From: Clostridium sp. CAG:245
Lineage (GTDB): Bacteria; Bacillota; Clostridia; TANB77; CAG-508
Length of the DNA: 6,206 nt
Reading direction: 5' to 3'
Assembly (NCBI GenBank): GCA_000435175.1
Contig: FR880072.1
Coordinates: 86,545-92,750 of the forward strand
Shown here piece after piece: positions 1 to 5,985 of this stretch. The notes under the pieces were generated by a model, which did no database searches, was not told the DNA's origin, and worked only from the letters and a program-made list of their open reading frames with translations. The translations under genes were made by a program, and so were the position numbers. Every line of letters starts with the position of its first letter. Position 1 is the first letter of the stretch.

Positions 1-1606
1 AAAGTGTTTGTGAAATTTCTAACTCTTCTCTTTTGTCATTCATTAATGCACGAGTTTGGTGCTTATCGTTTTTTACCATTCCAAATACAGTAATATTTAC
101 TCTATCTTTTTCTGTTAATTCTATGTTTTTTTCTTTTGCCTTTTGTTCTATTTCTTTGTTTACATTTCTTATTGCCTGCTGAATTGCATGTATTTGCGTT
201 ATGCCTCCATCTGCAAATATTACGTCTGGTAATTCTCCGAATCCGTTTGGTTTGTCCTCATTTAGAATTGGCACAGAATGTCTTAAACGTCTTGTTACTA
301 CTTCTTCCATACATGCTGGATCATCTTGCCCAACAACTTCTTTTATTTTGAATTTTCTTGCCATTTCTTTCTTAATTATTCCATCCTGCATTACGCACAT
401 ACCGGCAACCATATTGGTTCCAGATAAGTTTGATATATCGTAACATTCTATTTTTCTTGGCAATTTTTCTAAGTTTAATACATGTTTTAATTCTGCTAAA
501 ATATTGTATTTGTCCTTTTCCTTGTTCTGTAAAGTAATTAAAGCATTGTTCTCTGCCATTTCTACGAATTTCAATTTTTCACCTTTCTGCGGTGTCTTTA
601 TTTCTACTTTTCTTCCTGCAGATTCTGTTAATAGCATTTCGATTGCATCCTTGTCTTCAATCTCCTCTTTTATCATTATTTTATTTGGTAGAATTGTTCT
701 TCCCATATAATATTGTTTAATAAAGCTTGAAATTATTTCACTATCTTCCTCATCTTCTAAGCCCTTGAATATGTAGTGGTCTCTGCCAATCATCTTACTA
801 TTTCTAACATAGAACATCTCAATACAAACTTCTTCGTCTTTTCTTGCTAAACCAATTACATCTATATCATTTTCAGAAATATTTGAAACCTTTTGTCTTT
901 GTGAAATTCTATCTATCGCAAATATTTTATCTCTTATTTCCTGAGCTTTTTCATATTCCATTTTCTTAGAAGCTTCTAGCATTTCTTTTTCTAGCTCTTT
1001 CTTTAAATTATCGGTCTTACCTTCTAAAATAGAAATAATTTCATCAATTTGCTTTCTGTAATCTTCCTTACTAATATATCCCATGCAAGGAGCCATGCAC
1101 TTCTTTATGTGATAATTCAAACATGGTCTATCCTTATATTTAAAGCTTCTACACTGTCTAATCTTATATCTAGACTTGATAAACTCAATCATTTCCTTAG
1201 CACTTCCAGCATTTGCATAAGGTCCAAAATATTTAGCACCATCATTCAAAATTCTTCTTGTAATATACAAATCTGGATAATCTGCCTTCACATTAATTTT
1301 AATATATGGATATGTTTTATCATCTTTTAAAAGCACATTGAATTTAGGCATGTTCTTCTTAATTAGATTACACTCCAAAATAAGAGCCTCTGCCTCATTA
1401 TCGCACACTATATACTCAAAATGGTCAACTAACGCAACCATATTTTGAATTCTTTTTGTTTTCTTATTCTTTCTAAAATACTGCCTAACCCTGTTTCTTA
1501 AAACAACAGCCTTACCAACATAAATAATCTTGTCATTTTTGTCGTGCATTATATAAACCCCTGGCTTTTTAGGCAGTTTTTTTAGTTCTGCTTCTATATC
1601 AAACAT
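1..1606 (-). CDS. uvrC: UvrABC excinuclease subunit C, 3' end outside the window
   Basis: UvrC makes both incisions around a lesion bound by UvrA/UvrB in nucleotide excision repair. The frame is open from the ATG at 1606 to the window edge (535 residues seen; family members are about 590-620). Domains in order: GIY-YIG nuclease near residues 14-90 (GVY at 16-18, YVG at 29-31, R39, and E78 in LECNLIKK, matching the catalytic Tyr/Arg/Glu); four cysteines C152, C162, C170, C174, the pattern reported to bind a 4Fe-4S cluster in E. coli UvrC; a UVR motif that contacts UvrB near 201-233; then the RNase H-like second nuclease, with D390 (CYDISN) and D466 (ADGGI). The last catalytic His and the helix-hairpin-helix DNA-binding tail must lie beyond the window. 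The ATG has a GAGGT ribosome site (1615-1619) eight bases upstream. The identification is firm. Confidence 0.97.
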   Translation of the reverse strand, partial: MFDIEAELKKLPKKPGVYIMHDKNDKIIYVGKAVVLRNRVRQYFRKNKKTKRIQNMVALVDHFEYIVCDNEAEALILECNLIKKNMPKFNVLLKDDKTYPYIKINVKADYPDLYITRRILNDGAKYFGPYANAGSAKEMIEFIKSRYKIRQCRSFKYKDRPCLNYHIKKCMAPCMGYISKEDYRKQIDEIISILEGKTDNLKKELEKEMLEASKKMEYEKAQEIRDKIFAIDRISQRQKVSNISENDIDVIGLARKDEEVCIEMFYVRNSKMIGRDHYIFKGLEDEEDSEIISSFIKQYYMGRTILPNKIMIKEEIEDKDAIEMLLTESAGRKVEIKTPQKGEKLKFVEMAENNALITLQNKEKDKYNILAELKHVLNLEKLPRKIECYDISNLSGTNMVAGMCVMQDGIIKKEMARKFKIKEVVGQDDPACMEEVVTRRLRHSVPILNEDKPNGFGELPDVIFADGGITQIHAIQQAIRNVNKEIEQKAKEKNIELTEKDRVNITVFGMVKNDKHQTRALMNDKREELEISQTL

Positions 1607-1628
1607 AATTTTTTACCTCGTAATATAT

Positions 1629-1657
1629 ATTTTAGCACAAAAATAAGAGATTTTCAA
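1629..1657 (-). promoter_or_regulatory. uvrC promoter (extended -10)
   Basis: Read on the minus strand, a -35 TTGAAA (1657-1652) and a -10 TAAAAT (1634-1629) are separated by 17 bases. A TGC directly before the -10 gives an extended -10 element. Transcription should begin near 1622, leaving a leader of only about 16 bases that carries the ribosome site. It stands back to back with the plus-strand promoter at 1664-1693, with only six bases between the two -35 boxes. Predicted from sequence only. Confidence 0.65.
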
Positions 1658-1706
1658 AATTTATTGACAATCTCAGCGCAAATGTAATATAATAAACATA
1701 GGAAAT
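1656..1706 (+). repeat. Left arm of an imperfect inverted repeat around the two-RNA locus
   Basis: This arm covers the antisense promoter and the start of its RNA. It begins AAAATTTATTGACAA and ends ATAGGAAAT (1698-1706). The same two blocks, 43 instead of 42 bases apart, occur in reverse orientation at 2023-1972. The match continues loosely into both transcripts (GAA..GC.ACAG and TACC-type blocks). Only the blocks at the -35 and at the transcript start are exact; the spacers differ. Confidence 0.55.
1664..1693 (+). promoter_or_regulatory. Promoter of the predicted antisense RNA
   Basis: A consensus TTGACA (1664-1669) and a consensus TATAAT (1688-1693) are 18 bases apart, one more than ideal. 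Both hexamers are perfect, so this should be a strong constitutive promoter. Transcription would start near 1700, inside the ATAGGAAAT element that also lies at the start of the opposing transcript. No ORF with a ribosome site follows, which points to a non-coding product ending at the terminator at 1751-1790. Confidence 0.7.
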
Positions 1707-1729
1707 AAAGAAGCCACAGAAATGTGTGC
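1703..1729 (-). terminator. Possible terminator of the small-peptide mRNA
   Basis: On the minus strand, positions 1729-1713 form a GC-CACA/TGTG-GC hairpin with a TTTC loop and one bulged base. A T-rich run (TTCTTTATTT, 1712-1703) follows. This is the best candidate end for the peptide mRNA, giving about 275 nt, because the larger hairpin at 1751-1782 has no T-run on this strand. The stem is short, so confidence is low. Confidence 0.35.
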
Positions 1730-1750
1730 TACCTATTAATATTTGGTTAA

Positions 1751-1790
1751 CACCACATAGCTAGGCAAAGCGTAATGTGGTGCTTTTATT
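1751..1790 (+). terminator. Intrinsic terminator of the antisense RNA
   Basis: CACCACAT (1751-1758) pairs with ATGTGGTG (1775-1782), an eight-base-pair stem. An inner GCT/AGC helix (1760-1762 with 1769-1771) can extend it across a small internal loop. TTTTATTATTT follows directly on the plus strand (1784 onward), as expected of a rho-independent terminator. The same hairpin appears in the 3' untranslated part of the opposing peptide mRNA, five bases after its stop codon. There it may act as a stability element or pairing site, since no T-run follows on that strand. Confidence 0.75.
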
Positions 1791-1899
1791 ATTTGCTCAA
1801 AATTACTACCAATGCAATAATTAAGGCAAATGCTATAATGGTCATTCCTACTAAACCGTAGAAAAGTAAGTATATAATAAATATAGCTTGTTCCAACAT
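1789..1899 (-). CDS. 36-residue hydrophobic membrane peptide (type I toxin candidate)
   Basis: The frame encodes MLEQAIFIIYLLFYGLVG, then a second hydrophobic half (residues 19-34) and a C-terminal Ser-Lys. Apart from Glu3, Gln4 and Lys36 there are essentially no charged or strongly polar residues, so the product should be a single membrane-spanning helix. The start is set by a strong GGAGG (1913-1909) nine bases before the ATG, with an in-frame stop just upstream (1920-1918). It has its own promoter (2015-1987) and an antisense RNA over its 3' region. Short hydrophobic peptides in this setting are typically type I toxins that depolarise the membrane (Fst, TxpA, BsrG and the small Clostridioides difficile toxins). 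I do not recognise the sequence as a member of any named family, so the toxin role is inferred. Alternatives are a membrane regulatory peptide or a small subunit of a membrane complex. Confidence 0.65.
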   Translation of the reverse strand: MLEQAIFIIYLLFYGLVGMTIIAFALIIALVVILSK

Positions 1900-1901
1900 A
1901 T

Positions 1902-1913
1902 AGCACCACCTCC
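1902..1913 (-). promoter_or_regulatory. Ribosome site with a complementary tail in its own mRNA
   Basis: The ribosome site GGAGGTG (1913-1907) runs into GTGGTGCT (1909-1902). Those eight bases are exactly complementary to AGCACCAC at 1784-1777 in the 3' untranslated region of the same minus-strand transcript. Long-range 5'-3' pairing of this type would cover the end of the ribosome site and its spacer up to the start codon. A nearer competitor also exists: ACCAC (1947-1943) in the leader can pair with GTGGT. Pairing is possible from sequence; whether it occurs is not known. Confidence 0.5.
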
Positions 1914-1971
1914 AATCTCACAGCATAAACTGTGTATGTAAAGTGGTAGTACCCACACTGTGCTTATTCTC

Positions 1972-2023
1972 ATTTCCTATATTAACAGTATAATATAATT
2001 TTACTGTGTTGTCTATAAATTTT
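1972..2023 (-). repeat. Right arm of the inverted repeat
   Basis: Read on the minus strand this arm begins AAAATTTATAGACAA (2023-2009) and ends ATAGGAAAT (1980-1972), mirroring the left arm at 1656-1706. It covers the promoter and first bases of the peptide mRNA, so the two convergent RNAs are predicted to start with nearly the same 5' sequence. Confidence 0.55.
1987..2015 (-). promoter_or_regulatory. Promoter of the small hydrophobic peptide gene
   Basis: On the minus strand a TAGACA (2015-2010) and a TATACT (1992-1987) are separated by exactly 17 bases. Transcription should begin near 1980, at ATAGG. This gives a leader of about 80 nt before the ATG at 1899, long for such a small gene. The leader can fold into hairpins, for example CACAG/CTGTG at 1935-1920 with a TTTATG loop. 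The two hexamers are weaker than those of the opposing antisense promoter, as expected if the antitoxin RNA is made in excess. Confidence 0.65.
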
Positions 2024-2046
2024 TATCTAAAATTTTAATTTTAATC

Positions 2047-2075
2047 TTGATACATTTTCCCTTTTAGTGTAATAT
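2047..2075 (+). promoter_or_regulatory. glmS promoter
   Basis: TTGATA (2047-2052) and TAATAT (2070-2075) are separated by 17 bases. Transcription would start near 2082, about 48 nt before the ribozyme cleavage site, so a short 5' fragment would be released on self-cleavage. It is divergent from the peptide promoter at 2015-1987. Confidence 0.55.
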
Positions 2076-2127
2076 TATATCCATATAAGCATAAAATAAA
2101 ATTTTTATTAAGAAAGGAGTTCATTTT

Positions 2128-2262
2128 TAGCGCCAGGACAGCGTTTGTGCTGTTGACGAGGTTAGAGTTTATCGAAATATTCGGCGGATGCTCTAGGGCT
2201 TTCTACGGTCCTTATAAATTAGCAAAACCTAGCAGTGATGTTAGAACAGATATAATTTTGAG
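2128..2262 (+). ncRNA. glmS ribozyme-riboswitch (GlcN6P-activated self-cleavage)
   Basis: This leader RNA cleaves itself when glucosamine-6-phosphate binds, and the cut mRNA is then degraded by RNase J in B. subtilis; it is feedback control on the downstream glmS. The conserved core is plain: AGCGCC with predicted cleavage between A2129 and G2130; the P1 stem ACAGC (2138-2142) with GCTGT (2149-2153); the invariant GTTGACGAGG; TAGAG (2163-2167) with CTCTA (2191-2195) forming P2; TTTATCGA and TCGGCGGATG of the double-pseudoknot core; then the P3/P4 region with GCAAAACC. The 3' boundary near 2262 is approximate. An AAAGGAG lies just upstream of the cleavage site (2113-2119) with no plausible start codon after it. 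Confidence 0.93.
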
Positions 2263-2302
2263 TAGTTTAATTATTTTATGCCTTTTATATTATATTTTGA
2301 AT

Positions 2303-2319
2303 CAAAGTGTTTTACTTTG
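2303..2319 (+). other. Small hairpin between ribozyme and glmS ribosome site
   Basis: CAAAGT (2303-2308) and ACTTTG (2314-2319) form a six-base-pair stem with a GTTTT loop. It sits in the AT-rich linker between the ribozyme and the glmS ribosome site. No T-run follows, so it is not a terminator. It may protect the downstream fragment after cleavage or may be incidental. Confidence 0.3.
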
Positions 2320-2355
2320 GTATTATTAAATTATGTATTTTATAGGAGGTTTACT

Positions 2356-4200
2356 ATGTGTGGAATAGTAGGTTACATTGGTAACAATAAAGCAAAAGAA
2401 ATTTTAATAAATGGACTTAAATGCCTAGAATATAGAGGTTACGATTCTGCTGGAATTGCAACTATTGAAAATAATAAGATTACTGTTATGAAGGAAAAGG
2501 GCAGGGTTTCAAATTTAGAGTCTCTTGATGGAATAGATAAATTATCTGGAACTGTTGGTATTGCGCACACTCGTTGGGCTACTCACGGAAAGCCATCAAA
2601 AGAAAATGCTCACCCTCATTTAGACAATTCAAATAGATTTGCAGTTGTTCATAACGGAATTATTGAAAATTATGCGGATTTAAGAAAATTTTTAACAGAC
2701 AACGGATATCATTTTGTTTCTCAAACAGATACAGAAGTAGTTCCTAATTTAATTGATTACTACTTTACAAGTGATAAATCACAAAATACAATCGAGAAAT
2801 TTTTAAGAGCTGTAAAGAATGCCGTTTCAGATTTAAAAGGAAGTTATGCTTTAGAAATAATCTCTTCTCTATATCCAGAAGATTTAGTAGTAGTAAGGAA
2901 AGATAGTCCTTTAGTAATTGGAAAAGGAAATGGTGAAAACTTTGTTGCATCAGATATTCCAGCTGTTTTAAGATATACTAAAGATTTTTATCTTTTAAAT
3001 GATAATGAATTTGCTCTTATCACTAAAGATATGATTAACTTTTATGATATGAATTTAACTCCTCACAATAAGGAAGTTAAAAATATAGAATGGGATGCTT
3101 CTGCAGCCGAAAAAGACGGATACGAAGACTATATGTTAAAAGAAATTTTCGAACAGCCAACCGCCATTCGTGAAACAATAGGTTCAAGATTAAAACTAGG
3201 AGAAAATTGCAGTTTTGATGATATAGAAATTTCTAAAGAATATTTAAAATCTATAAATAAAATATTTATAGTAGCCTGTGGTACTGCTATGCATGCAGGT
3301 TTAATGGGAAAATCAATAATAGAAAAACTATGCAGAATTCCAGTTGAAGTAGATATAGCATCAGAATTTAGATATAGAAATCCAATAATTGATGAAAAAA
3401 CGTTATGTATTTTTGTGAGTCAATCTGGTGAAACAGCTGACACACTTGCAGCATTAAGATTATCGAAATTACATGGTGCAAGAACTCTTGCAATTTCAAA
3501 TGTAATCGGAAGTACAATAACTAGAGAAGCAGATTACACAATTTATACGCATGCAGGCCCTGAAATAGCAGTTGCATCAACAAAAGCATACACTTCACAA
3601 GTTTGTTTAATTGCAATGCTTGGAATATACTTTGCCGAATTGTTAGGCTCTTACTCAAAAGATGAATTAGAAAAATTAAAGGCTGATATTCTAGACTTGC
3701 CTTCAAAAATAGAAGCTGTTCTAGATAACAGCGAAGAAATAAAAACATTTGCAAGCAAGGTGTACACACAAAAAGATATGTTCTTTTTAGGCAGAGGCAC
3801 TGACTACAATGTAGCATTAGAAGGTTCTTTGAAATTAAAAGAAATTTCTTATATACACTCAGAAGCCTATGCAGCAGGCGAATTAAAACACGGACCAATC
3901 GCCTTAATAGAAAACGGTGTAACAGTAATCGGAATAATTACAAATAAAGAATTAGTAGAAAAAACAATCAGCAACATGCAAGAAGTAATAACAAGAGGTG
4001 CAAAAACTTTAATAATAACAAACCAAATATTGCCAAACAATAACTTTGGTTATGTAATAAATATACCTGAAACAAATGAGTTAATCTCACCAATACTTTC
4101 AGTAATACCATTACAATTATTATCTTACTATATTTCTAAAAATAAGGGATTAGACGTAGATAAGCCAAGAAACTTAGCAAAGTCAGTAACAGTTGAATAA
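2356..4200 (+). CDS. glmS: Glucosamine-fructose-6-phosphate aminotransferase (isomerizing)
   Basis: GlmS converts fructose-6-phosphate and glutamine to glucosamine-6-phosphate and glutamate, the first committed step to UDP-GlcNAc for peptidoglycan and other amino sugars; it is cytoplasmic. The protein is full length at 614 residues. The start is fixed by MCGIVGYIG, whose Cys2 becomes the N-terminal glutaminase nucleophile once Met is removed, and by AGGAGG (2344-2349) six bases upstream; a longer frame from 2278 lacks these. The glutaminase domain (about 2-220) has HTRWATHG, the HNGIIEN block and QTDTEV. Two SIS domains follow: SIS1 with ACGTAMHAG, SQSGETADT and AGPEIAVASTKAYTSQ, and SIS2 with LGRGTDYNVALEG. 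E496, H512 and K610 in the final PRNLAKSVTVE correspond to E. coli E488, H504 and K603. Expression is under the upstream ribozyme. No defects seen. Confidence 0.98.
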   Translation: MCGIVGYIGNNKAKEILINGLKCLEYRGYDSAGIATIENNKITVMKEKGRVSNLESLDGIDKLSGTVGIAHTRWATHGKPSKENAHPHLDNSNRFAVVHNGIIENYADLRKFLTDNGYHFVSQTDTEVVPNLIDYYFTSDKSQNTIEKFLRAVKNAVSDLKGSYALEIISSLYPEDLVVVRKDSPLVIGKGNGENFVASDIPAVLRYTKDFYLLNDNEFALITKDMINFYDMNLTPHNKEVKNIEWDASAAEKDGYEDYMLKEIFEQPTAIRETIGSRLKLGENCSFDDIEISKEYLKSINKIFIVACGTAMHAGLMGKSIIEKLCRIPVEVDIASEFRYRNPIIDEKTLCIFVSQSGETADTLAALRLSKLHGARTLAISNVIGSTITREADYTIYTHAGPEIAVASTKAYTSQVCLIAMLGIYFAELLGSYSKDELEKLKADILDLPSKIEAVLDNSEEIKTFASKVYTQKDMFFLGRGTDYNVALEGSLKLKEISYIHSEAYAAGELKHGPIALIENGVTVIGIITNKELVEKTISNMQEVITRGAKTLIITNQILPNNNFGYVINIPETNELISPILSVIPLQLLSYYISKNKGLDVDKPRNLAKSVTVE

Positions 4201-4204
4201 TTCT

Positions 4205-4240
4205 AAAAATTAGGTGAAGTAAACCTCCACCTAATTTTTT
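4205..4240. terminator. Bidirectional terminator between glmS and the converging operon
   Basis: AAAAATTAGGTG (4205-4216) pairs with CACCTAATTTTT (4228-4239), a perfect 12-base-pair stem with an 11-base loop. The plus strand ends in a run of T (4235-4240), terminating glmS. The minus strand ends in ATTTTT (4210-4205), terminating the Fic operon. The stop codon of the minus-strand gene (4233-4231) lies inside the stem. Confidence 0.88.
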
Positions 4241-4671
4241 AATTTAAATATGCATTTTATCCTTTTAAATATTCTTTTGAAGATGTTGTCTTTAGGTTCC
4301 TGCAAAAATTTTTCTTCACAGTTAATTATTTCACTTTCTTTCATATTTCTATTCTTATATTTAAATAAATTTTTCTGCTCTTTTATTAATTTTTCTCTTT
4401 CATAATTTTGTTTTGCAACAATCTTACTTTTTTGCTCTTCTGTAGCCCAATAATCTCTAAATAATAATCCAATTATAATTTTTGCTTGTTTTGATACATT
4501 CTGTTCATCTAGAGTCTTTAATGGATTATATTTAAAATGATAATCTCTATCTTGCATCTTTTTATATAGCTCTATTTTTTCTCTTGGAATTTTCTCATAA
4601 TCAAATATAGGTATATATTTTAAAATTTCTGATACTTCTTTATATGCAATAGCATATTCTTCATTTTCCAT
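4231..4671 (-). CDS. Uncharacterised 146-residue charged protein, second gene of the Fic operon
   Basis: I do not recognise a named family, although the phrase around residues 53-80 (LDEQNVSKQAKIII followed by RDYWATEEQK) resembles recurrent uncharacterised proteins of Clostridia from memory. The protein is mostly helical in character and rich in Lys and Glu, with no signal peptide or membrane span. The last 19 residues (DNIFKRIFKRIKCIFKLKN) form a basic amphipathic stretch that could bind membrane or nucleic acid. It starts with AAGGAG (4683-4678) six bases before the ATG. That site begins one base after the Fic stop codon, so the two are one transcript and probably translationally coupled. 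It lacks the (S/T)xxxE(G/N) inhibitory motif of Fic antitoxins, so it is not an obvious FicA/VbhA-type partner. Its role is unknown. Confidence 0.85.
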   Translation of the reverse strand: MENEEYAIAYKEVSEILKYIPIFDYEKIPREKIELYKKMQDRDYHFKYNPLKTLDEQNVSKQAKIIIGLLFRDYWATEEQKSKIVAKQNYEREKLIKEQKNLFKYKNRNMKESEIINCEEKFLQEPKDNIFKRIFKRIKCIFKLKN

Positions 4672-4683
4672 ATTTTGCTCCTT

Positions 4684-5985
4684 CTATTTTAATTTTTCTT
4701 CTGTTTGGCTTTTTCCCAAAATGTCACGTTCTATTCTATTTTCAGTTTTATCTACATCCTTAACATCTTCCATTTCTGGTACCACTTGACGTACTAAAGA
4801 TTCAACAGATTGAATGTTTCCTTTACTAACTTCTTCAATGTTTTGTTGCAAAGTTTTTTCCAATAATTCTATGCTTTTTTGCATTCTTGTTCCATCAAAA
4901 TTAGTCTTACAATTTTGCTGTAATTTTGCCATAATCTCCAATGGGTATTCTACTCCTTCATATATATCTCCAGATAATATGTCTGCAATAGTTCCAATCC
5001 CTTCAACAATAAAATTTTCTGGATGTTCAAAAATATCTATCATTGCATCAAGTTTTGCTTCTTTTATATAATCAGCAACTTTAACTGCACGTAAATAATC
5101 CTCTTTAGTCCAACTATCAAATGTCTTTTTGCTTTCTTCTAAATAACATTCATCTTGTCCAACGCAGATATCACACACAGTATAATCTGGTACTGGTTCA
5201 AATTTTTTTTCTTTTATTGTGCTTTCTTTTAAAGACTGCATTACTGCCATAGTTAACCCTGCTGTAGAATACAATTCAGTATCATTATTGTCACATAATG
5301 CCACATCGATATCTTCTAATTGCTTTTCGGATAATTTAATTCTAATATCTTCTGGTATAAATACTTTGGATCCATCATATTCATTTTCAAGCAATTCAAC
5401 ATCTGAAGCAACATAAATGCATTTTCCCAGTACTCCCTTTGAAAATAGATTATTTTTCATCAATGATTTATACACTAGAAACGATGCATAAGCAAGAGCC
5501 TTTTGATAGTTTTTCACATGCATATTACTTTCAAATTCATTTGTACCAATATCTCCATCAGCTCTACTAGCTTCTTTTCTGGTATGTCTAAAATTATTAT
5601 TCTTTTCAAAACTAAATTCTGGATTTGTTAATAATTCAAATATACATCTCCCTGTTCTTCCATTTCCATCTGTAAACAAATGCAACTCATTTACCAAATA
5701 GTGTAATAACGTTGCCCTATTTCTGTTTCCTTTAATATTTTTTAGAGATTCCGCTATTTTTTCGAAGCATCTATTTTGAATATCATTTTTAGGCGATATT
5801 AATGCTCCCACAACCATATACCCATTATAAACATCATTTTCTTCATTTGGTATATTTCTAACTTTACTATTTATATATGTCAACAATTTCTTTACATCTT
5901 CGCCTGTTAATGTTGCCAAAAATTCATCTGTTTTTTGTTCATCTTTCAGTATTTCTAAAATCTCTTTTTCTGTATAATTTATCAT
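4684..5985 (-). CDS. Fic-domain protein, probable AMP-transferase (433 residues)
   Basis: Fic enzymes usually transfer AMP, or another phosphate-containing group, to a hydroxyl on a target protein. The active-site loop is intact: HLFTDGNGRTGR at residues 102-113 matches HxFx(D/E)GNGRxxR with the catalytic His102, the acidic metal ligand Asp106 and the phosphate-binding Gly-Asn-Gly-Arg. The Fic fold spans roughly residues 50-180. Beyond it lies a 250-residue tail I do not recognise, with C271, C274 and C280 that might bind metal and a charged, probably helical end (about 350-433). No (S/T)xxxE(G/N) self-inhibition motif was found in it or its neighbour. The ATG at 5985 is the only feasible start, because a stop lies in frame at 6006-6004 and the next Met is residue 57, yet it lacks a properly spaced ribosome site (AGG lies 17 bases away). 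Target and biological role are unknown. Confidence 0.9.
   Translation of the reverse strand: MINYTEKEILEILKDEQKTDEFLATLTGEDVKKLLTYINSKVRNIPNEENDVYNGYMVVGALISPKNDIQNRCFEKIAESLKNIKGNRNRATLLHYLVNELHLFTDGNGRTGRCIFELLTNPEFSFEKNNNFRHTRKEASRADGDIGTNEFESNMHVKNYQKALAYASFLVYKSLMKNNLFSKGVLGKCIYVASDVELLENEYDGSKVFIPEDIRIKLSEKQLEDIDVALCDNNDTELYSTAGLTMAVMQSLKESTIKEKKFEPVPDYTVCDICVGQDECYLEESKKTFDSWTKEDYLRAVKVADYIKEAKLDAMIDIFEHPENFIVEGIGTIADILSGDIYEGVEYPLEIMAKLQQNCKTNFDGTRMQKSIELLEKTLQQNIEEVSKGNIQSVESLVRQVVPEMEDVKDVDKTENRIERDILGKSQTEEKLK

Larger units (their letters stand above)
1700..1790 (+). ncRNA. Predicted antisense RNA (type I antitoxin candidate)
   Basis: A transcript of about 90 nt is predicted between a consensus promoter and an intrinsic terminator. 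It has no convincing coding capacity: the only ATG near its start (1722) opens a five-codon frame with no ribosome site. It can form a 5' hairpin at 1713-1729 (CACA/TGTG closed by a GAAA loop, extended by GC pairs around one bulged base) and the larger terminator hairpin at its 3' end. It runs opposite to the 36-residue peptide gene and is perfectly complementary to the region downstream of that gene's stop codon, if the peptide mRNA extends that far. In known type I systems such as TxpA/RatA and BsrG/SR4, RNAs placed this way block translation or promote decay of the toxin mRNA. The promoter and terminator are seen; the antitoxin role is inferred. Confidence 0.6.

Noticed and set aside
136..1330. 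Several plus-strand frames of 60-93 codons opposite uvrC
   Set aside because: All are antisense shadows of the well-supported uvrC frame, without ribosome sites.
1722..1739. Five-codon ORF in the antisense RNA
   Set aside because: No ribosome site, and its ATG is partly within the 5' hairpin; more likely incidental.
1789..1899. Small peptide as a sporulation YjcZ-type or phage holin-like protein
   Set aside because: It lacks the Gly/Tyr-rich YjcZ pattern and the YESLM-type start of the TxpA/BsrG holin-like toxins; the antisense RNA points instead to an RNA-controlled peptide, though the family remains unassigned.
1736..1921. 61-codon minus-strand frame overlapping the 36-residue peptide gene
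   Set aside because: It starts with a non-ATG codon at 1921 and has no ribosome site before it; the strong GGAGG lies inside it and is spaced for the ATG at 1899. Its product is not compositionally coherent.
2147..2329. 60-codon plus-strand frame through the glmS leader
   Set aside because: It overlaps the conserved ribozyme core, begins at a non-ATG codon without a ribosome site, and its residues only reflect ribozyme bases.
2278..2355. 26-residue N-terminal extension of GlmS
   Set aside because: GlmS needs Cys directly after Met; AGGAGG is placed for the ATG at 2356 and the extension has no ribosome site.
2765..3898. Minus-strand frames opposite glmS
   Set aside because: Leu-rich low-complexity shadows of the glmS frame.
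4814..5416. Plus-strand frames opposite the Fic gene
   Set aside because: Antisense shadows rich in Ser, Ile and Phe; no promoter or ribosome site.
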